Notes under the pieces: model-generated
What the model was told of the DNA's origin: nothing
Databases searched by the model: none
What the model saw: only the letters and a program-made list of their open reading frames with translations
Translations under genes and position numbers: made by a program
Part shown: positions 22,950 through 33,636 of the stretch, piece by piece
How the letters are laid out: every line of letters begins with the position of its first letter
Position numbering within the stretch: position 1 is the first letter of the stretch
Source of the DNA: Copromyces sp. CBS 386.78
Taxonomy: Eukaryota > Ascomycota > Sordariomycetes > Sordariales > Sordariaceae
Length of the DNA stretch: 64,000 nt
Assembly (NCBI GenBank): GCA_030685235.1
Contig: MU839086.1
Coordinates: forward strand, 434,001 to 498,000
Direction: 5' to 3'

Positions 22950-23588
22950 TTTATAGCCAATTATATCTAACCGTCGATATGTAATAAAGTGGCCCCGGTG
23001 GAATATACGCCGACGAGTAGAAATATTAGTAGAACTATTTATATTAGAATATAGCTATATTTAGGTTATAAACGGATTATCGGAGCCGGTACATACCTAT
23101 TATTAAACAAAACTCTCTTCTATTATTTAATATATTGGTTGCCTAAAATAATAATATTATAATTGTATTCTTTACAATATACTCAGTATAAAAGGGATTT
23201 AAACCCCTTTAATATTTATTTTTTACGTATAGGAAGGCCCTATTATACTTTGTATATAGTTTCTTTAATTTTAGCGATTGCGGCCGAGTTAACGTATTTA
23301 TTATCGCTTATAATCGGTATTACCTTTATTGGGTTATTAGTATTATTATTATTATTAGTATCCGCTAGGGTATTATTAAGTAAAATATTATTTAGTAAAA
23401 TATTACCCGTATTTGGCGAAATATTATTTAACGAAATATTATTTGGCGAAATTATAAATAATATAAATAAAATTAGTATTAGGGATGCTAGCTATCGAAA
23501 ATACGTACTTAATTTAAGTTCGTCGTCGTTAAAACTATTTAAAATTAGTAAATACGTTATTTATACAATATTCTTATATAATAAATAG
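22950..23588 (+). pseudogene. Decayed reading frame, product unknown
   Basis: One plus-strand frame reads through to a stop at 23588, is open from 23163, and has only TAA/TAG stops upstream of that. It includes RDLNPFNIYFLRIGRPYYTL and a Leu-rich membrane-like stretch, then the near-repeats ILFNEILFGE. Many Ile codons (ATA) could derive from Val (GTA) by RIP. TGA is rare in any frame of such DNA, so the absence of TGA is weak evidence. No family recognised. Confidence 0.3.
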
Positions 23589-25542
23589 TCCTTCTCTAAT
23601 TTTATATAATTTTAGCGAACGACGATCGTCTTTTATACCCTATTAAATATAATAATTATTAGTGATTTTTAACCGGATAGTATATAAATTTTATATATAG
23701 GGTTGAGATAATATTAATTAAGTAGTAAATATAACGGAGCTAGACTCCGTATTAATATATATATTACGAATTATTTTTTTTACGTTTAATTTATTGTATA
23801 TTAATACACTACGTATTAATATACTTATACCGCTTATAAATTAATTAATTCTATTATATATTTAGGGATTAGGGGAGGCTAACCCTTAAGTACTATTTAA
23901 TATTACGAAATAATAATTCTTATATAATATAATCTAATATACTAACTAAACGTTTAGGGACGAGGAGAATTTATTTATATTTCAACTCGCTAACTAGTAT
24001 TATTAATAACGATATTGTACTATACCGACGGAATATTTCGATATAATATTGCCTAAGATAGATATTCGGTCTCTTAATTTATTAACGGTATTTAATAGCC
24101 TTTTGAACTACGGTAAGAGTATTAATATTAATATTATCGGTAATATTTACGTTACTTTTATCCGGTTGTATAATACCTATAGGTTCGTCCTCTAAAATTG
24201 GAATTTAATTTAGTATAGGAGAATTCGTACGGGAACCTAATTGAGAATTAATAAGTACAATACCGGGTAATAATTAACTGGCATAATATCTCTTAGTATT
24301 AATAGTAGTATTACCTTTTAATACTAATTTTATTAATTGCACCGTAGCCTCGTATAATAATTAGTATAGCCGTCGATTAGTGCGGATTATCGTATAGAAA
24401 TATTTATACAATTATTACTCTTCGAATTAGGGATTCGATAAAAGGATATTAGTTTTTACTATATATATTAAAATTATTGTTAATATATTAATAACCCTCT
24501 TATAATCTTCAATAAGGCGGCCGATCTTTTAGTTATATTCCGACTCGCTTGCTTACAAACTGATTAGATTAAATACGACCCTTATATATTGGACGAACGT
24601 TACCTTTAAATTAGTATTTTTCAATTATAATTGAAAAATAACGATAATTAAAATTAACTATTAAGTATACTCTTATAAGGTATATAATAAAACTTTGTAT
24701 AGAGGTTAAATACATTACTAACTTAAGTAGAATAGTATTTACTTTAAAATTCGAGCGTACTTAATTATAGCTATCGGCTATAGTATTACGTCCTTTAATA
24801 ATTAATTAATTAAATTAATAATATTAGCGAATTTAGAGTATATAAAATTAGCCGGCCGATAACGTATTAAATCGAATACGGGTATAATATAGCGAATAAC
24901 TAATAAATTTTATAATATACTATAATCGGTCCTGAATATTTTACATTAACCTACCTTTCGTAGGCTATTAAGGTAGCGGCGAAGGCGTATTATTTCAATA
25001 TATCCTTTAGGATTAAATAATATACTAATATTATTATATTTATTTGCCGGTATTTTATATTCGCAATAATTGAAGTTGGCCGTTAAATTGAATATATTGC
25101 TATTTTTATTCTATTGAGGTATGTTTTTAGTGAAGGTGATAATTAGTATATATAATAAAGTCTAAATATATATACTAATTAATTATACCTTATACCCTAT
25201 AATTATTTAAGACTTCGTTTTAATTTTAACCCGATATTTATTTATTTATTTACTATTAATTATTAGGCTATACCTTCTATTGAATACTCTTAACAGTTTA
25301 AGATATTATATTACGTCTTCGAAATTAGATTTATACGGGCTAAGCGTAACGGGCAAAATATTGCCCTACTTAGTATATTTAAACCGAAGGAGAGTTGCGA
25401 TCTAAATATAATATCCTATAATAGATTTATATATTAAGCAGTATAATCCGAAATTATCGTTATAGTTAAATATTAGTATAGAATATATAATATTATATTT
25501 TTAACGTACGAAGGTATTTACTAACGCTTGGCGACCGAAGTA

Positions 25543-26990
25543 TTAAACTTCTAATAGGCCGGGAATTAGCAAAACTTTATATACCGGCTTTATAATTCTA
25601 TTAATATTGAATATTATTCGTCGGATATATAAATAGGGCGCTAGAATAAGGTTATTGCTAAACGCTATATAATTCTTAAATGTATAGTCGAACTTAATAT
25701 TAATACGCCTACGAATACTAACCGAATCGATATATTTTATAGGATCCAATATTAGAACGAGCTCTCTATTAATTCGAATAATATTATCCTTACATATCTT
25801 ATTAATAATATCGGGATAGAACTTACCGGATTTGACCAAACCATCTACTATAAATACCTTTAATATAAGTAAAATAATATAACCCCTTTCGATAGTTTTA
25901 ACGGACGATAGAGTAAGCTATCTACTATTAATACCAGTAAATTTAAAATAGCGGACAATCCCCAGAAATCTTAAAGATTGGCGCTAATCCTAATAAACTC
26001 CTTACACTTAGCCGTAATAACCTCGTCCTATATTATAACAAACTTAATATACGAAATATATATATTTAAATTCTATTATATTATTAAAGAAAATAAGCTC
26101 TAATTAAGCCTAAATCTTATCGGCAGTAATAAAGTAGTATACGAATTGGCTATTCGTAGTACGAATAGAATTAGCCTATTAGAAACTATACTAAACTTTA
26201 TTAAGCCTATTAATTAATTTGGCTATACCGAAATATATTTTGTATTTTAAGTATAACTATAAGAAGCAACGATATATATTAACCGGGTTGAAAATATAAA
26301 GATCCTAAGTAGGCTTCTCCCTATTTATTTTTACCGTATATTTCTATAATAACGATAAGTTAGTAGGCTATAGTAAGAGGTTTTTAATAGTACGTATATC
26401 GATATACGGGAAGTATTTTCGTATATAGCGTTTAAATATATTAAAATTCTTAAGTATAACGTTAACCTTATTACTATTTAAAACTCTAAAGATATTACAC
26501 TAAGCCGAATATTATTACTTCGAAATATTATAAATAATATAATATAACCCCTATAAAAATTGGAAGTCCGTTAATTTAGTATACTCTTTACGCTCGAACT
26601 TTATCGACTCTAATTTCGAAAAAGTTTTATATACTGGCTAATATAATATATCAGCGGTTTGTATATTTATTTTTAGCTTAAACTCTAGTTCTAATCCGAA
26701 TAAACTCTCCGAATCGTTAACGCCAATTTCGTCAGTATAATTATCAGCTTGGCTAATATCCTAATAGTCGACGAAATCCGGGAGGTTATTATCGTTAGAA
26801 TCGTCCCCATCGGGAGGAATACCTAATATAATACGAAATAACCGCTCAGCAAATATTATTTCTTCTTTATTAATTTCATTTTCCTCTTCGTCTTTTAAGA
26901 AGTCTTTATCTTTAGTAAGGATATTAACGTAGTTAGGACGGGCTTTTAATATTACGATATCGTCGTCGTTATCGTCGTTATCGTTATTAT
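25543..26990 (-). pseudogene. Decayed transposase-like coding region
   Basis: Reading the minus strand, one frame gives an acidic start (PPDGDDSNDNNLPDFVDY), then stretches such as EYTKLTDFQFL, IRKYFPYIDIRTIKNLLL, DLYIFNPVNIYRCFL and ANSIRTTNSQFVYYFITADK, and a 98-codon open segment with RRRINIKFDYTFKNYIAFSN. Stops are TAA/TAG at sites where Gln or Trp codons would fit RIP. The order of motifs recalls very large fungal cut-and-paste transposases (perhaps the KDZ group), but this is from memory and not verified. Part of it (near 25900-26050) reads equally well in a second frame, so an indel is likely. Confidence 0.4.
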
Positions 26991-29109
26991 TATAATTAAT
27001 TACCTATTTAATAATCATATACTAGTTAGCCGTAAATATATAAACAGAAAGGATATCTAATAAAAGCATTAAATATAGCAATATACTGGTCTATAGTCGA
27101 CGTTATCGGAGTCTATATTATTATTATAGTCAGTATCGGCTGCGGGATTCGATAGGCTAGCCTAATTATTATCTTAATTATTTCAATTATTTAATTATAA
27201 CCGCCTATGAGAAAGAAACTACTAGTCGTATAAAAACAAGCCATCTTTATTACCATCGTTATCGTTATACCGAATTTTCTTCTTCCGGGCCTCCTTAATT
27301 TTACGAACTTCACATCGGATAATATTATATATACTTTTTCCTCTTAAGGCAAATATATTAGCGGCGGGTTTCGGTAATTGCAAGGCATTTAGTTCAATTT
27401 TCAAAACGGGAAAAAGGGGGTACGAGCTAAATTAAAACTAAATTCGGACGTAGTAAACAAACGGAAATATTCGACAGGGCGAATAGTACTAATAATATTA
27501 AGGAACTTACTAAAATTAAAGACATTGCGTTAATAAGGATATATTAAATAGCTAAAATAAAATTATAAATACAATAATACAATTTTCATTATATATCAAT
27601 TTAATCGATAGAAATAATATTAGTACAATAATTTAAAATAAAAAGTTTTAAATTAAAATAGCGGAGAAACGATCTAATCGAATCCGTCGTCGCCGGCGGA
27701 ATATAGCCCGAATATATTACAATTTAGTTACATCGGTTATTTAACCGAATAACCGTAACCGCGTCCAGCCGCTGCCCGTCAACAATATTCTAGGAAGGTA
27801 TAATACTTAGCATATTAATCTTAACTGAACAGTCCGCGCGTAGCGGCCAGCCGGAATATAATTTTACGCCGCAGCATCGATCTACCTATTACGCGGCGCT
27901 ATAACGAATTAAACTTAGTAAGTAAAAAATTACGGTTATAACTCTTTTTTTATTACGTATTATAATTAAATTAGCAGTCTCTAAAAAGATTAAACGGATT
28001 TTAAAAACGAATAATTCTATAAATATATATTTAGTATTAGTAAACGACGGAATTATAGGCAGACTAAAAAATACTACAATATTATTCGATATATTAACTT
28101 ATTAAATCCCCTACTCTAAAAGGCCGAAAATAAATTATACGAAGATTTTATAAAAACTATACGAATACTATATAAAATAAAGGATAAAATATCCCCGCAT
28201 CGAAAAAAAAAGAAAAAAGAAGAGTAAAGAAAGGTAGGGCGGCGGCGCGGGCAACGCGGGCAATATAATTACTCAGGGGTACGGCTACCGCGAAAGGGCT
28301 AGAAAGACGGTTTTTTAGCCGGCTTAATAGCGGCGGAGGGGGGGGCGCAATTAGATTTCATTTTCGCTATAATATATAATAGGTTAAATAATATAATATA
28401 AAATCAATAAATATTAGAACTTATTTAAATTAACGTCGACGTTAACTTAATTCTTCTTAACCGGTATCCGGCCGCGGCCTTACTTCTTATAAATCCAATG
28501 AAAATAAGCCGGCGTAACTTCGTTAAATATTATTATATTACCGTTAATATATATTTATTAATATTATTAGTATAATTAATATACTTACTATCCTATTTAA
28601 TTATATTGTTATAAAATTCTTAGAGAACTCTTCTCTCTTTAAGACCCGTATTCTTTAAATTAAAATTAAGACACTTAGCGAACTCTTTATTCTTTACCCG
28701 TATATATAAAGCTATTTGGTACGCTATATTTATAAATATTTCTATTATTTTATATTAGTTATTATTTAATAATTAAATTTTAAACTTTAAATTAAAATTT
28801 TAAATTAACCTTCGATATAGAACTTACTTAATTCGTAGGATTTAATATAATTAACGCGGTTATTTATATACGTTTATACTTTGAAAAATTTCTTAATAGA
28901 CTAAATAGTATCGGTTATTTCCCGGAGCTACTTCTCCAGGTCCGCAATATTTTAAACTATATAGTCGAGCATATCCTTCTATTAGGGGTCTTCGGTATAG
29001 CGCTATAAAATTACCTATATTAATATTACTAATATTAATTCGCTCTAGCTCTAAAGAATTTATCGAAACTAGAAAATGAATATTAACCTTTATATAGTCA
29101 ATAACCTAG

Positions 29110-30590
29110 TACTTTTCTACCTTTTAGGCCGCTATTAAAATACTACGAACAGTTTTATATTCGGGATTATAAGGTTAGACTTTATTATATACTTTCTCGA
29201 TATTCTATATATATAAAGTTGTAAGTAATATATATAAATATTATCTTTAAATTATTAGTATATATTAACTTCTTTCTCGTCCTTCTTAATATATTTATAG
29301 TATAGGAAAACCTATTAAGTAGCGATATCCCTTATTATTTTATCTTTAGCGCGTACCGAATCTATAGCTTTTTAAATTATATTATCGGATATATCATTAT
29401 TGTAATTATCCTTCGAAGGAATTTTGGACCGGCGTTTCTAGGGCTAATCCTAGGAAATAGGCTCCGCTAAAGCCACCTTCCGCTTATTCTATAATTATAA
29501 TTATTAGTATTAATAAATACAATAATTTAAGTTTCTTTAGCGTTGGCAAATAATATCGAGAGGAATAATTTCAAATTAATTAAAACTTACCCGAATCTAT
29601 ATACAACGAATTACATCTCTTATTTCCGGGTCCGTTACGCTCCCCTTATCCTCCTTATCCTCTTTATTATCTACCCCCTAATCCTTTTCTATTATCCTCT
29701 TCCTCTTTTTCTCCTCTTCTTTATTTTCGATATTCTTCCTCTTTTCGGCCTTTTTAATTTTTTTTTCCTCCTCCTTCCGCTTCGCCCCTATAGCCTTCTA
29801 TATTTCTAGCTATATATTGTACTCCCTTACCCCCTTCTTAATATCCTCCTACTACTTTTTCTTCTTCTTCTCCTCCTCCTTTTTTTCCTTCCTCTTCTTT
29901 TCGGCGGCGGCGGCGGCGGCGGTAATAGTACTGAGAGGTGAGGGAATAGGGGAGGGGGAGGGAGTAGAATAGAGGGTAGTAATAGTATTAGCGCTTTTAT
30001 TGCTATTTTTACTTTTAATAGAAGGGAATTTATTATTTTCATTATTATTATTATTATTATTATTATCGGCCTTAAGAATTTCAATAATTTTTTTGGCCTT
30101 TTTAACCTTTTTAAGCTTAGGCTTAAATTTAGAGAAAGTATTAGCCTCGGCCGCAGTATACTCTTCGCCGTATTAATCGGCATATTTTTTAGCTTCCTTT
30201 AATTCCTCTTTCCGACAGTTCAAATTCTTTCGGGCTTTAACTATTATATTTTATTGCGCTTTCTATCCTACTTCATCTGGTTTTATTTGATTTAATTATT
30301 TAATATTATTATTAAAGTATATTTCGGCCGCCTTAAACGCCCGCGTAACCGATTTAACCCCGTCTTTAGCATCCTTTAGACGCGCTAGAAAATACGCGAT
30401 TCTGGTGGTATTAATATTAATATTAACGTCGGCGGCGGCGGCGGGGACGGAAGCGGGGACGGTATCTTCGGCGGGCTCGGGGGCGGAGGCGAGGGCGGCG
30501 GCGGAGGCGGAGGCGGGGATAACGGAGAGCAGGGCATTGTCCTATAGGAAAAATAACGGGGAAGAAGCGGGACGGGGAATGGTTTCGTAG
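29110..30590 (-). pseudogene. Decayed reading frame, Ala/Asn/Glu/Lys-rich product
   Basis: On the minus strand a single frame runs from about 30590 to 29110, broken only by TAA/TAG. It encodes an Ala/Pro-rich lead (ASASAAALASAPEPAEDTV), a helical part (IAYFLARLKDAKDGVKSVTR), KKLKKVKKAKKIIEIL-like basic helices, an Asn run from an (ATT)n microsatellite, a Ser-Pro segment, an Ala run, and long Lys/Glu coiled-coil-like stretches. Such ordered low-complexity blocks are expected of real protein, not of random AT-rich DNA. Suspected RIP changes include CAA to TAA (AD*YGEEY). It could be a second transposon gene or a cargo gene; I do not recognise it. Confidence 0.45.
30042..30066 (+). repeat. (ATT)n microsatellite
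   Basis: About eight ATT units. On the minus strand it reads AAT and forms the Asn run of the decayed frame at 29110-30590. Confidence 0.85.
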
Positions 30591-31854
30591 GGCTAGGCTA
30601 ATATAATCTATTATATAGCGAAGGATTATTAGCTTCCGAATCGTCTATGACGGATCTTTTATTTAATTCTCCGGAATATACGACGGATGAGAATAGACGA
30701 AGTAGTAAGATAATAAAACGGCGAAATAACGAGACGGACGGCGAGACGGCGAAGATTTCAATTACTACGAGACTACAAAATAGAATAGAATACAACGACT
30801 CGGAACTTGAAGCGAGAGGTTAGAATTAAAATACTCAATTGAATTGAATCCAATCGGCATTACGGCCGGCCGTACTTACTACTTAAAATTATTACTACTA
30901 TAATAATTAAGAAGGCACATCTAATTCCGAATTAATTCGTTACCATCGCGACTATATATAGAAGGAAGTAGCCCCTAATAATCAGATCCACCGACTAATA
31001 ATCTAATAGACTCCGAGTCGTACTTAACACTTTCAATTATCACCCGATAAATCGGTATACGGTTAAATACCGGACTAACTTATAGACGTATAGATAAATA
31101 AGAAGTTTATTTAGGATAATAGTTTATATTGGAAGTAATAATTTAAATGTACGTTCACGGTTTATTTTTCTGACGGTTTCTTTTATCGAATAGTTTATAT
31201 AATAGATTTCGCATTAACTATCTAAAAATTTAATAACTATAAGACAAATCTATTCGATGCGCTATCCGACTAGTATATCAAATATTAAAGGACGCTTAGT
31301 AGCTAATCTATTTAGTAAACTGTTTACTTATTTAATAGGTAAATATAATAGTAAATAAATATATTAACTACGAAAATAGTAACTAAGTTGCAAATATAAT
31401 TATTAATTATAATATTAATAATTTAAAGATAGTTGATATAATAAATTATTAATTCGATTAGCTAACTAATGATTTGATTGCTTCTATAGTAAATAGTAAA
31501 ATACTTTAACGTATGAAAAATTTGACAATTTGTGCACTTAATATAGGTGATTAATTGTTAATATATAATTTATAAGAGTGATGGTCTGATTGAAGTATTG
31601 TTAAGTTTTTAGATGGATTAAAGACTTGATAATGTATTACTAGTTTATGATTGGTTAATATTGTATTAACTGTTGTTATACGGTTAATTGTATTGATTAA
31701 TATATCTTAGTAAATTAAAATGCTATAAACCGTTGATACACAGCTTGTCAAATAAACGGTCTGATTTTTGAATGCTAAAATCACAGACGGTTTAAACACT
31801 TAGACTCTAAATGCACGGTTAAATTAAATTTGACAGTCTGTACTTGGTTTACCA

Positions 31855-31866
31855 CCCCCCCCCCCC
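31855..31866 (+). repeat. Run of 12 C at the right edge of the island
   Basis: A C12 homopolymer directly after the last AT-rich sequence and 132 bp before the LSM4 start codon. It marks the switch back to normal composition and is a likely spot for length error in sequencing. Confidence 0.85.
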
Positions 31867-31997
31867 AGTTCGGCTAAGAGGCTTCCCGTCGCGGGCGCAC
31901 TTCCCTTGGTCGCCAACACGTCAACTCCTTTTGGTCTTCCCCGTCGCAACAACACCAGACAGCTAAATCATAGCGGTCAATCCACAAATTCAGAATC

Positions 31998-32715
31998 ATG
32001 GTATGATAAAGCCCCGGTGCGCGTATTGTCAATCCAGTCTTCATTGCCTTGTAACTAACCTCTTGCTTCTCGCAACAAACAGCTACCGTTAGGCATCCTC
32101 ACCGCGGCGCAAGGCCACCCCATGCTCGTCGAGCTCAAGAACGGCGAAACTCTCAACGGCCATTTGATCCAATGCGACACGTGGATGAACCTGACGCTAA
32201 GGGAGGTTGTGCAGACCAGCCCGGTTAGTGCTACCCACACACGCCCCTCCGTCCTCCTCCGTTCTAGCGATCATGTACAATGATGGCGATGATGATGATG
32301 ATGATGATGATGATGAAGGGTTGAAAAGCATTCCAAGGTGCGAATGTCGGAAACAGAATAACTGACAGTAGCTTTGCGAGAAAAAAAAAGGAAGGCGATA
32401 AGTTTGTGAGGTTACCAGAGGTTTACGTCAAGGGAAACAACGTAGGTCGATCCCTTGCCCCCCTTCTCTCTCTCCGCTATCCTTCTCTCTGACCGCTAAC
32501 TGACATGCGTACGGCAGATCAAATACCTCCGAGTACCGGACGACGTGATCGACATCGCGCGGGAGCAGCAACACAACTCACACGGCGGACATAGAGGCGG
32601 TCGAGGCGGCGGACAGAACAGAGGCGACTACGGTGGCCGTGGCGGCCGTGGTGGACGAGGAGGAGGCGACAGAGGTGGTCAGAGGGGAGGCCGCGGCCGT
32701 GGTAGGGGCGCATGA
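31998..32715 (+). CDS. lsm4: U6 snRNA-associated Sm-like protein LSm4
   Basis: Exons 31998..32000, 32083..32223, 32391..32441 and 32518..32715 encode 130 aa. The first coding exon is only the ATG codon, followed at once by the donor GTATGA. The Sm1 motif ([20 protein letters not shown], then [20 protein letters not shown]) and Sm2 motif ([20 protein letters not shown]) are complete, and the tail is a Gly-Arg-rich RGG stretch. LSm4 is part of the LSm1-7 ring (mRNA decapping, P bodies) and the LSm2-8 ring (U6 snRNA). The third exon begins after an A9G acceptor and encodes [17 protein letters not shown]. Intron 2 carries nine GAT units (32288-32314). The gene begins about 130 bp from the RIP island. 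Confidence 0.95.
32288..32314 (+). repeat. (GAT)9 microsatellite in LSM4 intron 2
   Basis: Nine perfect GAT units within the intron 32224..32390. Confidence 0.9.
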
Positions 32716-33421
32716 GGTGGCAATTTCATGTTGGGACGGCGAGCGAGGCTTAACGACCACCGAACGAACAACGAAAGTACGGCTTTTAATAATGACACGA
32801 CGGACAAGGGGCGCCGGTCGGGGGCTGCTGCTGCCATCGCGATTAGGGTTGGGAGAGGAAAGGGAGAGGAGCCTCAACTGAGAAAGAAGCACCGGCCTGG
32901 ATCTTGCACAGTCTGACATCGGGTTTTATTTGGAACACAGGTAGATGGATGGATATGAAGACCGGCTTCAACAACAGACATGCATGGTTGTCTATTGACA
33001 ATCATAATGCGTGGTTCTTGATTGAAAAGACCTGGCGCGGGACACATAGCCCGGACTGGGTGTTGGTCTTATCAGCAAGGAACTTTTACGGCAAGGACAT
33101 GATTATTTTAAAGCAAAAGATACCCAAGCTCGAAGCACCTGCCTGGTTGATTTTCCTTGCATGAACAGTCAGTCTTTTTTGTAATGTTTTGGTTCCCGGT
33201 TCTTTCGATGCATCCATTTGCGTTAACGCAAAGAACGCTTCTCAAAAGAAAATTGAAAATATACGGCACCCCAAGAACACTCCGATGTTACGCAATTTTA
33301 GGCACTGAGCCGGCGACTTGTTTCCGGCCTCTGAAGCAAAAAGAAATACAGGCCATGGGTGTGAAACGAATGGTATGAGGCAGATATGACCATTGTAAGG
33401 AGTAAAAAAAGTCAAAAGTTG
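32716..33421. other. LSM4 downstream region
   Basis: About 700 bp with the LSM4 3' UTR and the terminator of the minus-strand tRNA-Gln (TTTT then TTTTTTT on the minus strand at about 33395-33418). No other feature. Confidence 0.5.
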
Positions 33422-33507
33422 AGGTCGTACCCGGAATCGAACCGGGGTTGCCGGAATGTTCTGATGAAATTCAGAATCCGGAGTGATAACCGCTACACTA
33501 TACAACC
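33422..33507 (-). tRNA. tRNA-Gln (anticodon CTG), with 14-nt intron
   Basis: The minus strand gives GGTTGTA paired with TACGACC (all seven pairs, one T-G), a D arm GTGTAGCGGTTATCAC, and the anticodon stem CCGGA/TCCGG around loop TTCTGAT once a 14-nt intron (ATTTCATCAGAACA) after position 37 is removed. The T arm CCCGGTTCGATTCCGGG is perfect. The discriminator base is T. The downstream poly-T tract is on the same strand. Anticodon CTG reads CAG, glutamine. Confidence 0.95.
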
Positions 33508-33636
33508 ATAAGTTGTAATTGTTGAGAGACACTGCTCGCACAACACCTTACATTGTCGAATACATCCTGTCGGACAAACTATTAAAGCAACTATATAACC
33601 CATGTCCCACTGCCTTCAACTATTTTTGTGTTTTCC

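Larger units (their letters stand above)
21677..31845. mobile_element. Possible single large RIP-inactivated transposon (terminal inverted repeat pair)
   Basis: The plus strand at 21677 reads AAGTACAAACCATCTAAAAT. The minus strand read inward from 31845 is AAGTACAGACTGTCAAATTT. About 15 of 21 positions agree over the aligned stretch, and three mismatches are C/T or A/G transitions as RIP would cause. The pair sits at the two places where the AT-rich island begins and ends, so it may be a degenerate terminal inverted repeat of a 10.2 kb element. No matching target-site duplication was found, and the match is weak. Nested or multiple elements remain possible. Confidence 0.35.
21710..31850. repeat. 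AT-rich, RIP-degraded heterochromatin-type island
   Basis: About 10 kb of very AT-rich DNA between normal gene-dense arms. TpA is the dominant dinucleotide while CpA and TpG are nearly absent in the core: in 24001-24120 I count no CpA and three TpG. CpG and CpC survive. This is the mark of C-to-T mutation at CpA by repeat-induced point mutation, which acts on duplicated DNA in Neurospora-like fungi before meiosis. The two margins (about 21.7-22.3 and 31.4-31.85 kb) are AT-rich but still keep CpA/TpG. No intact gene is present. In Neurospora such islands usually carry H3K9 trimethylation and cytosine methylation; that is inference here. Confidence 0.88.

Noticed and set aside
23163..23588. 141-codon open frame in the AT island as a live membrane protein
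   Set aside because: Composition is that of RIP-mutated DNA; at best it is a decayed frame.
21710..31850. Centromere
   Set aside because: Centromeres of Neurospora-like fungi are far larger than 10 kb; this is a dispersed AT-rich island.
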